From assembly GCA_020631735.1 (NCBI GenBank), contig CM036209.1, positions 9,213,451 to 9,277,450 on the forward strand: a stretch of DNA of 64,000 bases. Direction: 5' to 3'. Shown one piece after another: positions 35,389 through 47,276 of the stretch; the stretch's first letter is position 1, and each line of letters opens with the position of its first letter. Source of the stretch: Saccharum officinarum. Its lineage: Eukaryota; Streptophyta; Magnoliopsida; Poales; Poaceae. The translations under genes were made by a program, and so were the position numbers. The notes below the pieces were generated by a model, which saw only the letters and a list, made by a program, of their open reading frames with translations, was not told the origin of the DNA and searched no databases.

Positions 35389-35400
35389 TGGTATCAGAGT
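35389..35400 (+). promoter_or_regulatory. Primer binding site of the copia element
   Basis: TGGTATCAGAGT starts two bases after the LTR end and matches the initiator-Met tRNA complement TGGTATCAGAGC except at the last base. Confidence 0.9.
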
Positions 35401-35440
35401 CGTGGTCACCGTTTTCAAGGCTTAACAACCTCGGTGTAAG

Positions 35441-37621
35441 ATGGCTCAAGTTGTGTTCAACCATGTCGGGGGCAAGCCTCCATTCTTTGATGGTGTCACA
35501 TCTTTTGATCATTGGAAAAGAAAGATGAAGCAATATCTTGGCTCTATTCATGAGAACGTTTGGAAGGTGACACACCATGATTATGCTATCATTGATCCCG
35601 ACAACCTCACCAACAATGATCGCATCAACAACCAATGCAACACTATGGCTCTCAATACTCTCTACAATGGGATTGATGCAAAGGTCTTTGAGCAAATCAA
35701 GGATCTTGAGATGGCAAGTGAAGTATGGACAAGATTAGAGGAAACATATGAGGGCACTTCAACGGTAAAGAGTGCCAAGCTCTATATGCTCAAGGATAAG
35801 TTTGCAAGCTTCAAGATGAAGGATGATGAGTCCATACCGGAGATGTTCTATAGGCTACAAGTTATTGTCAATGATCTCAAGAGCCTAGGAGAAGATGTCA
35901 AGGACAAGGACTTCTCACATAAGTTCTTGATGAACTTACCTAAGAAGTTTGCTATCTTGAGGAAGATGATCCAAAGAGAGGGTTTAGACAAGGTGACTCC
36001 AAACCAAGTGCTTGGAGATGTCATGACCGATGCTCAATATGATGATGATGAAGATGAAGATGAAGATGAGAAGAAGGAGATCAAGGTCAAGCAAGAGAAG
36101 ACCACCGCATTCAAGGCTTCTTCTTCCAAGGGCAAGAGCAAGGTTGTTGATGATGATGATCCATTTGATGATGAGACCATGGCCCTTCTAGTGCAAAAGA
36201 TGGGTCGGTTCATGAAGAAGAGAGGCTATGGTGCAAGAAAGAGAAGGGACTTCATGAAGGCAAAGGAGGTGCTTTGCTACAATTGCAATAGCCCCGATCA
36301 TGTAGTGGCAAAGTGTCCCTATGAAGACAAAAGATATCATGATGGGAAGTTAAAGTTGAAGAAGAACAAGAAGGAGAAGAAAGCAAAGAAGAGCTTCACA
36401 TTCAACAACAAGAAGAAGGGTGGTGGCTATGTGGTCACTTGGGATAGTGATAACTCCGATAGTGATGATGATAGCTCTAGTGATGATGAGAAGACCACTC
36501 GGCGAGCCATTGCAAACATCGCCCTCTCCAACAAGCCATCCATCTTCGACACTACATCGACATGCCTTATGGCCAAGCCTACCAAGGTAAAATATGATGA
36601 TAATGATAACGATTCTTGTGCTAGTGATGGTTGTAGGAGTGATGATGAGGAGGATGAGGACTACTCCAAGGATGATCTATTGGGCATAATAGATCAAATG
36701 AGCAAGAGCTACTAGAGGACAACCAAGAAATACAAAATCTTGGAACAAGAGCTCATTGCCAAGAGCAATAAAAATGATGCCTTGATGGAGGAGCTTGTTG
36801 CTCTTAAAAAGAGTAAGGAGTGCAAAGGAATTGAACAAGAGCTCAAAGCTCTTAGGAAATCCTTTGATGAGCTAGAGGCATCTCGTGAGTGTCTAAAGGA
36901 AGACCACGAGGATCTTGAAATTGCTCACACTAGGCTTAAGGAAGCCCACTCCACTCTACTTGAGCTCATCAAGGAAAAGGACCTCAAGTTGAAGAAGCTC
37001 ATGAAGGAAGCTAAGGAGGAGCAAGTGATTGTCACTTGTGATATTGGACTAACATGTGATATTATTGATGATTCTTTATTTGTTGGTCCTACTAATGCTT
37101 CATGTAGCTCATCATCATCCACCACAACCGACTCTACCTCTACTACTAGTGATTCATCACTTGTGGTTGAGAATGAGACTCTCAAGAGAGAGGTGGATGA
37201 TCTCACTCGCGCATTAGGCAATGCCTATGGTGGGGATGCCAGCTTGCTAAAATTCTTGGGTAGCCAAAGGTTCTCTCTTAACAAAGAGGGTTCGGGCTAT
37301 ACTCCCAAGAAGGGCAAGGCGACCTTTGCTACTCCAAAGTCTCATTTTGTGAAGAGCAATGGTCGTTATTGCAATAGATGCAAGCAAGTTGGGCATCTAG
37401 AGTTTAATTGCAATAAAATGAACAAGAACAAGAAAAATGCTAATGTACCTTACATTCCTTTTGATTCTTGTTATGTGCTTACCAAGGGTGAGAAAGGTGT
37501 GCATGCTAAGTTTGTTGGTACACCAATTGTGGGTCCAAAGAAGAAGGCCATTTGGGTACCAAAGAGCTTAGTGACTAACCTCCAAGGACCCAAGCAAGTA
37601 TGGGTACCTAAGAAACATTAA
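35441..37621 (+). pseudogene. Copia Gag with one internal stop
   Basis: The frame opens at ATG 35441 (MAQVVFNHVGGKPPFFDG). The N-terminal half is the UBN2-type Gag domain (FDHWKRKMKQYL, EVWTRLEETYEG), followed by an acidic/Lys-rich linker and a CX2CX4HX4C knuckle (C279, C282, H287, C292). TAG at 36713-36715 interrupts it. The same frame continues with heptad-rich sequence (36740-37010, a probable coiled coil), a Ser/Thr-rich stretch, a second knuckle (CNRCKQVGHLEFNC, about 37368-37410) and basic WVPK repeats, ending at TAA 37621. In Sireviruses the Gag C-terminal coiled coil mediates protein contacts; the function here is inferred. Pol follows in another frame, so expression of an active copy would need frameshifting or splicing. 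Confidence 0.9.
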
Positions 37622-37629
37622 TTTTTTTG

Positions 37630-40600
37630 TAGGTCAATTATAAGGCCGGAGGAAGGCATTGGGTGCTTAATAGTGGGTGCTCTCAACATATGACCGGTGA
37701 TTCAAGAATGTTCAACTCTCTCAAATCAACTGATAGTGGCATTGATAGTATCACATTTGGTGACAATAGCAAGGGTGATGTGAAGGCTCTTAGAAGGATT
37801 ACAATCTCAAATGATCATAGCATTTCCAATGTGCTCTTAGTTGAAAAGTTGAACTTCAATCTTCTCTCGATTGCTCAATTGTGTGATCTCGGTTTCAAGT
37901 GCATATTTGGTGTTGATGATGTGGAGATAGTTAGTGTTGATGGCTCCAATTTGATCTTCAAAGGCTTTAGATATGAGAATCTATACTTGGTTGATTTCAA
38001 TGCTAGTGGCACTCAACTTTCAACATGTTTGCTCACCAAATCAAGTATGGGTTGGTTATGGCATAGAAGACTTGGTCATGTTGGCATGAAGCAATTGAAC
38101 AAGTTAGTGAAGCATGACTTAGTCAGAGGCTTGAAGGATGTCACATTTGAGAAAGATAAGCTATGTAGTGCATGTCAAGCCGGAAAGCAAGTGGGTAACA
38201 CTCATCCATTGAAGAGCATTATGAGTACTTCCAAGGCATTTGAGTTGTTGCACATGGATCTATTTGGGCCAACTACATACACAAGCATTGGTGGCAACAA
38301 GTATGGCTTTGTGATTGTGGATGATTTCACTAGATACACATGGGTATTCTTTCTTATGGACAAGAGTGATGTATTTGACATATTCAAGAAGTTCATCAAG
38401 AGAGTGCAAAATGAGTTTGAGACCACAATCAAGAAAGTGAGAAGTGACAATGGAAGTGAATTTAGAAACACAAGAGTTGATGAGCTATGTGATGAGCTTG
38501 GAATCAAACATCAATTCTCGGCCAAGTATACACCTCAATCAAATGGCCTAGTTGAGAGGAAGAATAGAACCTTAATTGATATGGCAAGATCAATGTTGAA
38601 TGAGTATAATGTGAGTCATTCATTTTGGGCCGAAGCAATCAACACGGCTTGCTTCTATAGCAACTGCCTCTATTGCCACAAGTTCTTAGAGAAGACACCA
38701 TATGAGATCTCAAATGGAAGAAAGTCCAACATTGCATACTTTCGGGTATTTGGTTGCAAATGCTACATCTTAAAGAAGGGCACTAGATTGAGCAAGTTTG
38801 AGAAGAAATGTGATGAAGGATTTCTACTTGGTTACTCAACTACTAGCAAAGCTTATAGAGTTTGGAATTTGGCTAGTGGTCAACTTGAAGAAGTGCATGA
38901 TGTTGAGTTTGATGAAACAAATGGCTCTCAAGATGAAGAAGATAACTTGGATGATGTGAGAGGAACTCAATTGACCAATGCTATGAAAGAAATGGATATT
39001 GGTGATATTAGGCCAAAGCAAGTGATTGATGTGGATGACAACAAAGATCAAGTGCTCCAAAGTCCAATTACACAAGCTAGTGGTTCTCTAATGCAAAATC
39101 AAGCTAGTACATCATCTCAAGTGCAACAAGATCAACAAGTGGCTAGTTCATCATCTCCAACTCATAATCAACATCAACATCCAAGAAATCAAGTCCAAGT
39201 GCTTCAACCAACTAACATTGCAAGAGACCATCCATTGGATTCCATCATTGGTGACATACAAAGGGGAGTTCAAACTAGATCAAGATTGACATTATTTTGT
39301 GCTTACTCTTCTTTTGTGTCAATGGAAGAACCCAAGGACATTGATAAAGCATTGAGAGATCCGAATTGGATAAATGCAATGCATGAAGAGCTCAACAACT
39401 TCAAGAGAAATGAAGTATGAGAATTAGTTGAGAGGCCTAAGGATCACAATGTCATTGAAACAAGATGGGTCTTTCGCAACAAGCAAGATCAAGATGGGAT
39501 AGTAGTAAGAAACAAAGCAAGACTAGTGGCTCAAGGTTACACACAAATAGAGGGTCTTGACTTTGGTGAAACTTATGCCCCGGTTGCAAGATTAGAAGCA
39601 ATTAGGATTCTACTTGCCTATGCTTGTGCTCACAATATCAAGCTATATCAAATGGATGTGAAGAGTGCATTTCTCAATGGGTACATCCAAGAGGAGGTGT
39701 ATGTAGAGCAACCTCCCGGTTTTGAAGATGACAAGAAACTCAATCATGTCTACAAATTGAGAAAAGCTTTGTATGGATTGAAGCAAGCACCTAGAGCATG
39801 GTATGAAAGATTGATGAACTTCTTTCTATCCAAAGGATTTGTCATGGGCAAAGTGGATACTACTCTATTCACCAAAAAGATTGGAAAAGACTTGTTTGTA
39901 TTGCAAATATATGTTGATGATATCATATTCGGTTCAACCAATCAAGATTATTGTGATGAGTTTGGGAAAATGATGGCAAAGGAATTTGAAATGTCAATGA
40001 TTGGTGAACTTAGTTTCTTTCTTGGACTTCAAATCAAACAAATGAAAGAAGGAACATTTGTAAGCCAAACCAAATACATAAAGGATATGCTAAAGAAGTT
40101 TGGTATGGAAGATGCAAAAGGAATCACTACTCCAATGAGCACTAGTGGAAGCTTGGATAGTGACAAGAATGGCAACATGGTGGATCAAAAACTATATAGA
40201 TCAATGATTGGTAGCCTACTCTATGTGACGGCATCAAGGCCCGATGTAATGTTTAGTGTATGCATGTGTGCAAGATTTTAAGCCTCACCAAGAGAAAGTC
40301 ATTTGAAGGCAACAAAGAGAATATTGAGGTACTTAAAGCATACACAAGATGTTGGATTATGGTATCCCAAGGGTGCAAGCTTTGAGCTAGTTGGATATTC
40401 GGATTCCGACTATGCCGGTGACAAAGTTGAGAGAAAGAGCACCTTCGGAACTTGTCAATTGTTGGGAAGATCACTTGTCTCATGGTCATCCAAGAAGCAA
40501 AATAGTATTGCACTATCTACCGCTGAAGCCGAATACATCGCCGCGGGTAGTTGTTGTGCACAAATCTTGTGGATGAAGGCAACATTGAAGGATTTTGGAA

Positions 40601-40863
40601 TCAATTTCAAGAATGTGCCATTGCTATGTGACAATGAAAGTGCCGTGAAGCTAACCAACAATCCGGTTCAACATCAACGAACAAAGCATATTGATGTTCG
40701 TCATCACTTTATTAGAGATCATCAACAAAAGGGTGACATTGTTATTGAGAGTGTGGGCACCGAAGATCAATTAGCCGATCTATTCACCAAGCCACTTGAT
40801 GAGAAGAGATTTCACAAGCTAAAGAATGAGTTGAACATACTTGACTTCTCCAACATGAGTTGA
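37630..40863 (+). pseudogene. Copia Pol (PR-INT-RT-RNase H) with two nonsense codons
   Basis: One frame runs from about 37630 to TGA 40863 apart from stops at 39418-39420 (TGA after RNEV, where relatives have Trp) and 40279-40281 (TAA after MCARF, where relatives have Gln). The protease motif, normally D-S-G, reads N-S-G (AAT at 37669-37671). Counting from GTG 37663, the integrase keeps H134, H138, C168, C171 and the D199, D262, E298 triad. RT has QMDVKSAFL and YVDD (GAT GAT at 39916-39921). RNase H (40303-40863) has SDSDYAGD, STAEAEY and TKHIDVRHH. All three lesions are G-to-A or C-to-T changes, typical of methylated repeats. The protein would otherwise be complete. Confidence 0.93.
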
Positions 40864-41984
40864 TGCACCTCCATATATGACATGCCTCTCCTTCAAGCTC
40901 CAAGGTACAATTGGTTGACATGCCATACATACTATGCTAAGGACTTGTTTAGTGCATCTAGTCATAATTTACATGTTCTAGGCTCATTCATGAAAATTAA
41001 ATAAATTTGAAGTTTATATGGTGCCACTATTGTTTTCATGACTTGTATGATCTAGTGGTAGCATATAACTTGTTTAAGTAGCTTGTGATCCTCAGTGTTT
41101 AATCTAGAAAACTTGTCTAAATATTTGCTTCAACATGGTGCATGATAACCCTTCTAGTGAGGTGTGAAGAAGCTTGCCCTTGGATCAAACCGAAGCATTT
41201 TATTTATGCAAGCAATCTAGGTTGAATCACAAACTTGATCCTCACCCCATTTTTTAACATGATAATCTATCTAAAATTGGTCCCTTGTGGTCATGGGTGC
41301 CAAAGGGGGAGAAATTGTTGTTCACAAAGATAGAACTCAAAGGAGGAGAAGCACAAAGGGGAGAAAAATGTTGTTCACAAAGATAATTTTGAGCACACAA
41401 GTAGGGGGAGCAAGCTCTTAAATATGAATGTTGCATCTACATGTGCACTTCATATGTATGATGCATAGTTATGCATTTCTTTTTCTCCGATACTTTGCTT
41501 GTGTGGTGACTTGCTAGTATAATTTGAATGGTATATTGAGGTACTAGCATGAATAGGAAGTAGTTAGATTTTTCTTGCTTCATGTGTTTCAAAGTGGTAC
41601 TAGAGCCTTGCTTATAATGTTGATCTCACGAGGTTTCTAGTTATGTTTGTGCTTTTCCAAGTGGAATCTAACTACACAAGGTGCTAAGATGGTGTTTATC
41701 GCTACTCCGATGGTATCACGCTTCAAAGGTCTATAATCTTAAACACTTAGCACCTATTGGTAGTCAATGCTCCTATACTTTCCTATCTAACATGTATGCT
41801 TCCAAAATCCAAACATATAGCATACATGTAGGGGGAGCCATTGCTATCAATTTGAATTCATGATCACATGTCCATAATTCTTACACATGGTAATATACTT
41901 GGACAATGTGACATGGTTTCAATCAAAATTTTATCATAATATCTTTGTGAAAGGTTTATCACCAATTGCCAACAAGGGGGAGAT
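40864..41984 (+). other. Spacer between pol and the 3' LTR with multiple polypurine tracts
   Basis: There is no coding sequence. Purine tracts AAAGGGGGAGAA (41302-41313), AAAGGGGAGAAAAA (about 41355-41368), AGGGGGAG (41403-41410), AGGGGGAG (41830-41837) and AAGGGGGAGAT (41974-41984) occur on the plus strand. The last abuts the 3' LTR and is the priming tract for plus-strand synthesis. The first two lie in a roughly 50-bp duplicated segment containing TTGTTCACAAAGATA. Multiplied polypurine tracts are a reported Sirevirus feature. Confidence 0.8.
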
Positions 41985-44034
41985 TGAAAGTCCTATGTTT
42001 GGTGTTGATAATTAGTGACAATGCCTAAGTACTAATCCTATGCCTAAGTTGTATGTAGCATATGAGGATTAGTACATTCCAAGGTTGGTGGCAAGATAGA
42101 CATGGTGATCATGAGGGCCACACTTGGATTTGGACGCAACCCTACGTGATCAAGGCAAAGGTATATGCTTAAGGGTTGTGTTTTAGTAACCAAGACACTT
42201 AGTGGGTGTGGTTACATTATAGGTTAGATAGCCATACTATAAAGAGGGGAATGACATGGCTATTGAACTCCTAAGTGCCTCTAGGTGTGCATTTCATAAT
42301 CATATGCATTTGGATAGAACTAATAACGCCTCGAAAAATGATTGTGAAAATGCTAACATAATCACACATGACGAGATCACTTGGTGGTGTTAGCATGTTT
42401 GCGAAGGTGGTGGGGTTTGAGCAGTAGAGAGGGTTTAGGGTCCTCTCTCCCTCCCGCCGAGCTTGCGAGGTGGGATTCAGGCGTTTTCGAGGAATTGAAA
42501 CGACTATTTTCCATTACGCCAGAAGTCCGGAAAAGAAACGGAGGCGAACGGAGGTCACAGAGGTGACCGGACGCTAAACCGGATGCGGTCTTTGCATGAC
42601 CGGATGCGTCCGGTCAGTGTTCAGTGTCTGCGCGTATTTCAGTTTGATGATCGGACGTGAAGCGCGTCTGGTCACAGTCGATCGGACGCGTCCGGTCGTT
42701 CAGGGAGCTTACTGGACTCTAATCGGACGCTGGCACTGTGGCGTCCGGTCATTTCTCCAGCGCGTCCGGTCATTGTGTTGTTGTGCGCTGCTCAGACTTG
42801 ACTAGCGTGTCCGGTCAGTCACGAGACTGGCGCGTCCGGTCGTTTGCAGCGCATCCGGTCTGCGCGTCAAGCACGTCCAGTCGTTGCTTCGCAGTTAGTC
42901 GTTGTGCGACCGGCGCGTCCGGTCAGTTGGACCAGCGTGTCCGGTTAGTGCTTCGCGACTTAGCCGTTGTGCGACCGGCACGTCCGGTCAGTTGGACCAG
43001 CGCGTCCGATCAGTGCTTCGCGACTTAGCAGTTGTGCGACCGGCGCGTCCGGCCAGTTGGACCAGCGCGTCCGGTCAGCACGATTTCGGCTGTTTAAGTT
43101 TCTAACGGCTCTATTCGAAGGGGTACATCTATATATACTCGTTGGTCGGCTCAAGGCTCTATCTCTCGAACATTTGACATACTTGTGAGCACTTTGAGCT
43201 AAGCAACTCCCCTCCCACTCATCTCTCTTGCTTCTTTGCATATTCAAAGTGAGATTGAGTGGTCCAAGTGCATTTGCATTGAGAGATTGCATCTAGTTGG
43301 CACTTGGTGGTTGATTTGCTGTGGGATTCTTGTTTCTCTTGGTGGTTGCCGCTACCTAGACGGCTTGGAGCAGCTTGGAGGCATTGGTAAGAGTTGGTGA
43401 TTGTTCTTGGCCACCTCCGGTGATTGTGAGGGGTTTGTGCCTACCTCGGCGAAGCACCAAAGGCAACGTTAGTGAATTGCTCGTGTCATTTGCAACCTTT
43501 TACCATTTGGTAGGTTCTTGTGGCGCCTTTTGAGAGGCTCAGTGTGAGACCGATTAGCCACCGAACCACGTGGTGAAGAGGGACACAACGGGGACTAGCG
43601 TGCCGACAAGCACATGAACCTCGGGATAAATCTTCGTGTCATCACTTTCATATTGTGATTGATTGATCCCGGTGTTCGATTATCTTGGTATTCTTTGTTG
43701 ATCATATTGGTTGGCTCATTACTTCGCCCCTCGGTGAAACTCTCCTAACTCAACTCCGCATTACTTTCTTAGTTATCTTTGCTAGCTAGTTAGCTTTGCT
43801 AGAGTAGCTCTTTTGTGTAGCTTGCTAGTTATAGTTGTAGTTACCTTCTTGGTTTGACTTGTGCGGTTGAGTGCAAATACTAGAATTGTGTTTTGGATAG
43901 GTGGCTTGCAAACACCCCGTAGGCTAAGCAAAACTCGCATCTCGCTATTTGTTATATTGATAAACTTGTTTAGCTTATCTTTGTAGAAAATTTTAAAAGG
44001 CTATTCACCCCCCTCTAGCTATCAAGACCTTTCA
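41985..44034 (+). repeat. 3' LTR of the copia element
   Basis: The 2050-bp LTR runs TGAAAGTCC to GACCTTTCA. It has no TRIM, so it shows the empty site TTAGCTTTGCTAG near 43790. Relative to the 5' LTR it carries 52 extra bases at 42439-42490. The minisatellite (42738-43078) and TATA (43129-43137) are retained. Confidence 0.95.
43129..43137 (+). promoter_or_regulatory. TATA box of the copia 3' LTR
   Basis: CTATATATA, conserved in all three LTR copies in the window. In this LTR it could drive transcription outward into the MULE. Confidence 0.55.
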
Positions 44035-44121
44035 CAAGGTACTACCCCTATGCCTATGCATTTATCTTGTCACCCACATCGATATGTAAGAGCTACTCAT
44101 TAAACATCACCATTGTTGCAG

Positions 44122-44349
44122 AAAGTGATCAAGACCTATCAATGGATGGCTCAAAAGGTGAGTTGCATGAGAACGGAAGATGTACATGTGCCACCTGCTC
44201 CATCACAAGGACCACAGACCCGCACAAGGCAAAGGGTAGCGATTGACATTCCGGAGAGCTCGCGTGCAAGATGTACGGATGAAGATGATGATGATGATGG
44301 ATATGATGATGACATCAGTGATATCCAACATACGAACAAGACGAACTGA
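44122..44349 (+). pseudogene. Final exon of the MULE PMD gene
   Basis: After acceptor TTGTTGCAG the frame reads KVIKTYQWMAQKVSCMRTED, then a basic stretch (PQTRTRQRVAIDIPESSRAR) and an acidic tail (DEDDDDDGYDDDISD), ending TGA at 44347-44349. This is the C-terminus of the PMD protein, cut from its upstream exons by the copia insertion. The restored intron donor is AAG/GTACTA at 44037-44038. Confidence 0.65.
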
Positions 44350-45002
44350 TAGGTTCACAACTTGCTGATGCTCCTCCGGGTACACAAACTCAGGTTCATT
44401 TTCATTACCATGTAGTAGATGATGTTGTTTGCTTTTGACATATGGTCGACCATTGAAGAGTTCAGCTATGCCCTTCAAATAGTGTGTCTAAAGCCATTAC
44501 AAGTATGGTACGAAGTACATGCTACTAAATGCCTAGTGTTCCTTATTTGAAATATATCTTGTATGTGTTTTGTGTAGAGTTCATTGCAATGGCCTCCACG
44601 AGGTCAAGGAAGAAATGTGCGAGGGCATGCCCGTGACCGCTCTGATGTGGGCACCTCAAATGTCCTTGCCACCAACCCAGGCCACCGCCGCCATCCTAGA
44701 GAGCCCTACACGCCTAACCCCTAGGCTGTTGCATGCTTCTTTGGTGAACTATGTGGACATGTACATTTGTGACATATGACCACTATGTGAACTTGGTCAT
44801 GTATGAACTATGGACTTTGTGAACTAGGTCGAGTTTGTGGGGAGTATGAACTGTGGACTTTGTGAACTTGCTCAGCTAATGTGGACTTGGTCATATGTGT
44901 TCATATATGTGTTGAATATTTGTTGAATGTTTTGCTAAAACTATAGATTTCTAGGCACATTTGAAAAAAAATGTTCCCAGGTCTAGGTGGTGCGACAGAC
45001 AT
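44350..45002 (+). other. MULE intergenic stretch, possible extra 3' exon
   Basis: Acceptor-like TTTTGTGTAG is followed by an open frame ending at TAG 44722-44724 with RGHARDRSDVGTSNVLAT and HPREPYTPNP, an Arg/Gly-rich composition that could be an alternative PMD tail or 3' UTR. Beyond it, GTGGACTTGGTCAT- and TATGAACT-type motifs recur several times (44750-44900). No other gene is seen. Confidence 0.35.
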
Positions 45003-45170
45003 TGACGAACACTGTGCAAATGGTTGTCGCGCCAACCACCCCGGCGTGACAGACTATCACGCCACCCAGGCTGGCGTGACGCTGGCGCGACACCAGAATG
45101 GTTTGGTTCTCAGGGACTCCTCTTGTCGCGCCGCTGTGCCTGGCGCGACAAGGCTGTAGCGCCAGTAGCA
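45003..45170. repeat. TCGCGCCA/TGGCGCGA inverted-repeat cluster (3' of the PMD gene)
   Basis: Alternating GTCGCGCC and GGCGCGAC or GGCGTGAC motifs form short hairpins. The clearest is CTTGTCGCGCC (45122-45132) against GGCGCGACAAG (45142-45152), an 11-bp perfect stem with a 9-nt loop. A related cluster lies at 47874-48165, upstream of the GRF gene. Confidence 0.8.
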
Positions 45171-45814
45171 CTGGAGTGGCAGTCCTGTAAACCTCAACAA
45201 GGTGTCTCATCTTGTCTATATTGTCCAAAGTAGCCTTTGCTTGTCAAAGTAAGTGAAAAGGGTTTCAAAAGGATGTACATCAAGTATGTCTTTGTATCTT
45301 AGCAAATCCAAGAGAATCAAGTATTTTGCATGCACACCACGAGGACTCATATGACAACAATTTCGAAGCTCACGTTGGAACCATTGTTGAACATGTTCCA
45401 TCTACCACACGATAAGAAGGTTGCACACATAAGTGTTCGATACAAGCACTACTAACACTAGTAGTCACAGTATTGCATACAACCATATGCCAACCCATGG
45501 GCATCTGTAAAATACAAGGCAAAGGCATCATCACCACCAAATACAAGCCAACGTCATCATCATCACATCAGTTACATAAGTGTTCCATCTACCATATGCA
45601 AGCACTACTAACACTAGTATTCCATCCATGGTGAACACGTACTATGAAATGGCAACCCTAGGCCATTTGCAAAACATGTATGAATGTAGCTGCCTTACCA
45701 CAAAAGAAGCAGCACTATCGTACTTGCCTTCCATCTACCATATACAACATCTAAGAGATGCCAAACTTATTGGCATTTGCAAAATATTTACAAGACCATG
45801 TAGCTGTTGACACA

Positions 45815-47275
45815 CTACACATGGTCATCTCCATCGTCATCGCCATCGTCCTTACCATCTTCATCATCATGGTCATGGTCATGGTCATGGTCATAGTCAT
45901 CATCCTCGTCCTCCTCCATTGGTGCGGGGAGATGTCCATTGTTCGGTACATTATCGGGGACTACAACAACGGAACAATGTGTCATTGCCAACATTTGTAA
46001 CAAGATGCAGAAGTCCAAACATAGTTTCAAATCAATTACTCACATATGTGACGCAATTCGTTGTGGAAAAAGGCCATCTCCCTCTCATTCTCGGACTCCT
46101 TAAAGTCGTATGCTTCCTTGTTTTGTTGCCAAAAGCTCATCAGTTCATCCTCGTCATTGTAAAAATGGAGCTTCCAAACGGTCACTCTAGGAAAATCCAC
46201 TGCAATCTGGTTATGGGTCTTCCATGATGGCATTTGTACCCCGTACCTCATCCTCACCTCCATCTTCTTCTCCCGCATCAAGTACTTCATCTCTTTTTCG
46301 AGAGGCGAATATACTTTTAGCCTCTCCACTAACTCACCACAACCACTAAAGTGCTCCCAATTGCATGTCTTCCCCGCCTAAGCAAACATAAAGCAATGAC
46401 CAAATAAAGCAGTGGGCTATGTTCATGTAATAACTTTTGTGCTTAAGTGAACTCACTCATAGCTCAGATGGCCCTCCATAGGCATTGCCACAGTAGTAGC
46501 CATATCCTAACTCAGACGAAACAACTTCTTCACGAGCCTTCATGCCACACTTGCACTTACGGTCTGGCATCTTTGTGCATGGCCATGGCTTAATGCCTGC
46601 CTGAAACTTTGCAAATTCATACTCTGAAGGCCAATGCGATTTGGGTCCATAGTTGTGCTCCTCAAAGTCACAAGATGGGAACACTCTCTACAAAAAAACA
46701 AAAGTTGCAACTATAACATTGTATGTGCAAAACACAAACGAGCTTGGAGATAAATTGCTTTCATGAGAACTTACACAATCTAGCAACCCACAGTAATAGA
46801 AGGGAGTGAATGCTCCAGGTTTGCTCGGAGTAGTTAGTCGCGCCGACAGTCCACAATGGCATCTAGGAGGATTCATTAGACGCCACAAAGCAGCGATAAG
46901 CTTCTCCGTCTATGTCATTTCCGGAGGGTTCGGTGCCGGCCGAACCCAACAAACAAACTCAGAACATGGAACGCTCTTCCAAGGGCCATATGGAAACAAC
47001 ATAATCATGGGATCAAACATTTCATCCCCATCGATCAATTGATAGAAGTTGCATCCCTGTAGGTAGGCATCAAGTGTTGGGGGACGACTCTTCAGTTGGC
47101 AACAGTAGAAAGCTCGCCCAGCTGATGTGGGATGCCTTGACTGCTTCACAAAAGCCGGTAACCCACAGTAACACAGCGGTGTTGGCTCTGCTGGTAGGAA
47201 AGGACCCATGCCTCCATGGTCCCTCGGATGGTGCACGAAATGGGTGTCATTTGCAACTGCCATGCAACCTATCAT
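45815..47275 (-). pseudogene. Four-exon gene for a three-finger GRF-type zinc-finger protein
   Basis: Reading on the minus strand: exon 1 47275-46775 (ATG; donor GTAAGT), exon 2 46687-46457 (acceptor TTTTTTTGTAG; donor GTGAGT), exon 3 46377-46044 (acceptor TTTGCTTAG; donor GTGAGT), exon 4 45960-45815 (acceptor GTTGTTGTAG; TAG). All junction phases fit and total 404 codons. Three GRF-like fingers follow the pattern CxCG...FYxC...C: LCYCGLPAF...FYCC...GCNFYQ, RCHCGLSAR...FYYC...SCDFEE (across intron 1) and KCKCGMKAR...GYYC...TCNWEHF (across intron 2). A charged, possibly helical part (KEMKYLMREKKMEVRMRYG) follows, then an acidic tail with DHDHDHDH. In-frame TAG (46910-46912) and TGA (46457-46459) break it. 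It converges on the transposase/PMD genes, the layout of mudrB in maize MuDR, though it is not recognisably mudrB. GRF fingers bind nucleic acid in other proteins; the role here is inferred. Confidence 0.7.
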
Positions 47276-47276
47276 G

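Larger units (their letters stand above)
32772..44034 (+). mobile_element. Full-length Ty1-copia retrotransposon (Sirevirus lineage)
   Basis: The element is 11,263 bp with TG...CA LTRs, a 5-bp target duplication CAAGG (32767-32771 and 44035-44039), an initiator-Met tRNA type PBS, gag, pol in the order protease-integrase-RT-RNase H, and a terminal polypurine tract. Sirevirus traits are the large Gag with a coiled-coil segment, a second zinc knuckle, and several polypurine tracts between pol and the 3' LTR. Subtracting the nested TRIM and its duplicated GCTTT leaves about 10.6 kb. It is not autonomous now: gag has an internal stop, the protease Asp is lost and pol has two stops. Confidence 0.95.

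Noticed and set aside
45751..46000. Frames with MTMTMTMT and VMVMVMV runs
   Set aside because: Other-frame and antisense readings of the GAC/CAT repeat encoding the acidic DHDH tail of the GRF gene.
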